Positions 63,172-64,000 of a stretch of 64,000 bases of DNA are shown in pieces. The notes under the pieces were generated by a model. The model was not told the DNA's origin. It did not search any database and was given only the letters and a program-made list of their open reading frames with translations. The DNA comes from Geofilum rhodophaeum (GTDB taxonomy: Bacteria > Bacteroidota > Bacteroidia > Bacteroidales > Marinilabiliaceae): assembly GCF_002210225.1 (NCBI RefSeq), contig NZ_MWUJ01000012.1:1-64000 (forward strand). Reading direction: 5' to 3'. Each line of letters begins with the position of its first letter. Within the stretch, counting starts at the first letter, position 1. The position numbers and the translations under genes are program-made.

Positions 63172-63420
63172 TTAACACCCAGAGGAGATCAATGCTTCAA
63201 TATAAGTACGGGATTTTTGTGCTTTTATAAACTGCTCACGGGAGTAGGCGGCAGATTTTTCAAGAAAGACTTCGGAATAGCACAATTCCCAGGGAATACC
63301 TCTATCGGTAAACTTTCCTTTGGGGCGATTATGCTCTGACAATCGGCGTTCTAAATCATTGGTATAGCCAACATAGTAGCGGTCAACACGCTGACTGTAT
63401 AAGATGTAAACGGTGTACAT
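63172..63420 (-). CDS. GIY-YIG domain protein
   Basis: About 82 residues. Starts MYTVYILYSQRVDRYYVGYT (variant of the GIY-YIG pair, here VYI...YVG), then NDLERRLSEHNRPKGKFTDR and LEKSAAYSREQFIKAQKS. Short single-domain nuclease-like proteins of this type are common near mobile or variable DNA; activity unproven. The start at 63420 fits because the tRNA terminator lies immediately upstream. Confidence 0.85.
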   Translation of the reverse strand: MYTVYILYSQRVDRYYVGYTNDLERRLSEHNRPKGKFTDRGIPWELCYSEVFLEKSAAYSREQFIKAQKSRTYIEALISSGC

Positions 63421-63448
63421 TTCAGCAGGCAGGATTTGGGTTAAGGGC

Positions 63449-63483
63449 AAAAAAAAAGAGACCATCGCTTTGATGATCTCTTT
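63449..63483 (-). terminator. Terminator after tRNA-Lys
   Basis: Stem AAAGAGA + CATC (63455-63466) with GATG + TCTCTTT (63472-63483), one C/A mismatch between, loop 5 nt; on the minus strand a run of nine T follows. It ends the tRNA-Lys transcript. Confidence 0.88.
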
Positions 63484-63485
63484 GG

Positions 63486-63561
63486 TGGTGACTCAGCTGG
63501 GGTTCGAACCCAGGACCCCATCCTTAAAAGGGATGTGCTCTACCAACTGAGCTACTGAGTC
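63486..63561 (-). tRNA. tRNA-Lys (anticodon TTT)
   Basis: 76 nt with encoded CCA. Acceptor GACTCAG/CTGAGTC, D arm AGCTCAGTTGGTAGAGC, anticodon stem CATCC/GGATG with loop CTTTTAA, and T arm CTGGGTTCGAACCCCAG. The 5' half is repeated in the upstream leader (63609-63663 and 63711-63765). Confidence 0.96.
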
Positions 63562-63663
63562 ATCCTATTGTACTTTCCGTACCTTTGTACGTTTAATTCT
63601 TTCTGTGAGGACCCAGGACCACTCCCGCAAGGCGGGATGCTCTACCAACTGAGCTACTGAGTC
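63562..63663 (-). repeat. 102-bp unit with truncated tRNA-like part, copy 1
   Basis: One of two exactly identical 102-bp units in tandem. At 63609-63663 (minus) it reads as a tRNA-Lys 5' half: GACTCAG acceptor, D arm, then a GC hairpin TCCCGC-CTT-GCGGGA (63623-63637) in place of the anticodon arm and only the beginning of the T arm (GGTCCTGGGTCC). The 3' acceptor strand and T loop are absent, so it cannot fold as tRNA. The rest contains an inverted motif CGTAC-AAAG-GTACG. Confidence 0.9.
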
Positions 63664-63765
63664 ATCCTATTGTACTTTCCGTACCTTTGTACGTTTAATT
63701 CTTTCTGTGAGGACCCAGGACCACTCCCGCAAGGCGGGATGCTCTACCAACTGAGCTACTGAGTC
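63664..63765 (-). repeat. 102-bp unit with truncated tRNA-like part, copy 2
   Basis: Identical to the preceding 102-bp unit; tRNA-like part at 63711-63765. The array ends here, as only the next 8 nt (ATCCTATT, to 63773) still match the unit. It lies between the promoter and copy 1. Confidence 0.9.
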
Positions 63766-63828
63766 ATCCTATTTACGCGGCTTTTCGCGTGTTTGCCTGA
63801 GTGGTGTGTTTTCCTCTCAAATGCGTTG

Positions 63829-63859
63829 CAAAAATAGGGGCTTATTTTTAAACCTGCAA
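63829..63859 (-). promoter_or_regulatory. Promoter of the tRNA-Lys transcript
   Basis: On the minus strand TTG (63857-63859), 20-nt spacer, TATTTTTG (63829-63836), an exact TAnnTTTG. Transcription would run first through the two 102-bp tRNA-like units, then tRNA-Lys, and stop at the terminator at 63449-63483. Confidence 0.75.
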
Positions 63860-63984
63860 CAAAACAAAACTAAAAAAATGACTTTTTTTCTTTCTCCCTG
63901 CCTCCTTTCAGAGATAACCGGATAAAAACCAGAAAATTGAAGGAATGCATTTTTTTCGCCATTCGCTCCAATATTTTGTACATT

Positions 63985-63992
63985 TAAGTTTG
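63985..63992 (+). promoter_or_regulatory. -7 box at right edge
   Basis: TAAGTTTG matches TAnnTTTG. The upstream element is weak (TTC at 63962-63964). Any gene it serves lies outside. Confidence 0.3.
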
Positions 63993-64000
63993 AACCCCTG

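Larger units (their letters stand above)
63766..64000. other. Right-edge intergenic region, no gene
   Basis: No coding region seen. It holds the promoter of the tRNA-Lys transcript (63829-63859) and a possible rightward -7 box TAAGTTTG at 63985-63992, which may belong to a gene beyond the window. Confidence 0.5.

Noticed and set aside
59884-63420. Active mobile element or prophage
   Set aside because: No integrase, transposase, terminal repeats or att duplication could be seen.
63609-63663. Truncated tRNA-like unit as a functional tRNA with anticodon CTT
   Set aside because: The T loop and the 3' acceptor strand are missing and the stem-loop geometry does not fit a 7-nt anticodon loop with a 5-bp stem.
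63562-63773. Repeats as a CRISPR array
   Set aside because: The units are 102 bp, fully identical with no variable spacer, and derive from a tRNA gene; no cas gene nearby.

Overview
The window looks like a chromosomal segment of a Bacteroidota bacterium, probably of the Bacteroidales/Marinilabiliales type. Base composition is near 50% G+C by eye. Evidence: several genes are preceded by a TAnnTTTG -7 box with a TTG/TTTG element about 20 nt upstream and show no clear Shine-Dalgarno; the division/cell-wall (dcw) cluster has the order mraZ-rsmH-ftsL-pbp-murE-mraY-murD-ftsW-murG-murC-ftsQ-ftsA-ftsZ; FtsZ ends in LHDNVD; there is a GlsA/GlsB-type glycine-lipid gene pair; and MurE carries the DNPR motif of meso-diaminopimelate peptidoglycan makers. 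The genus is not certain.

Layout. 1-4.2 kb: a polyprenyl-phosphate mannose synthase, a dihydroorotase variant and a lipoprotein, convergent with aspartate kinase. 4.2-8.7 kb: mfd, convergent with an orphan REC-PAS-PAS regulator. 8.8-16.4 kb: a rightward run of coaX, an outer-membrane barrel protein, a TPR protein, lptC, a CNNM/CorC-type membrane protein and a PpiD-like foldase, mostly envelope functions. A perfect 25-bp bidirectional terminator separates it from the leftward 16.5-32.5 kb dcw cluster, which starts at an mraZ promoter overlain by three 10-bp operator repeats. 32.7-37.2 kb: glsA, glsB, a disulfide-less pyridine nucleotide oxidoreductase and a serine hydrolase. 37.2-44.1 kb: a PurF-family amidotransferase, a SPOR protein, a universal stress protein, an AhpD-like protein, an acyltransferase and aspS. 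44.2-49.2 kb: tadA, an EFR1-type ferredoxin, an NAD(P)-binding protein, a PL10 pectate lyase, a hydrolase and a MarC protein. 49.3-59.8 kb: a PIF1-HRDC helicase, a small unrecognised cassette with a TPR sensor kinase, sbcC-sbcD, a Cys-rich small protein and a phosphoglycolate-phosphatase-like HAD enzyme.

59.9-64.0 kb is different: AT-richer and full of damage. It holds an SDR pseudogene with nonsense codons, a membrane-anchored MutS-like ATPase, a GNAT gene reduced to its two ends, a HepT/MNT toxin-antitoxin pair, a GIY-YIG protein, and a tRNA-Lys whose transcript leader contains two identical 102-bp units each carrying a truncated tRNA-like sequence.

The least explained loci are the 51.5-54.3 kb cassette (two unrelated small proteins with a similar C-terminal tail, a truncated duplicate of one, and a sensor kinase) and the tRNA-like tandem array. 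I found no CRISPR array, rRNA gene or intact insertion sequence.
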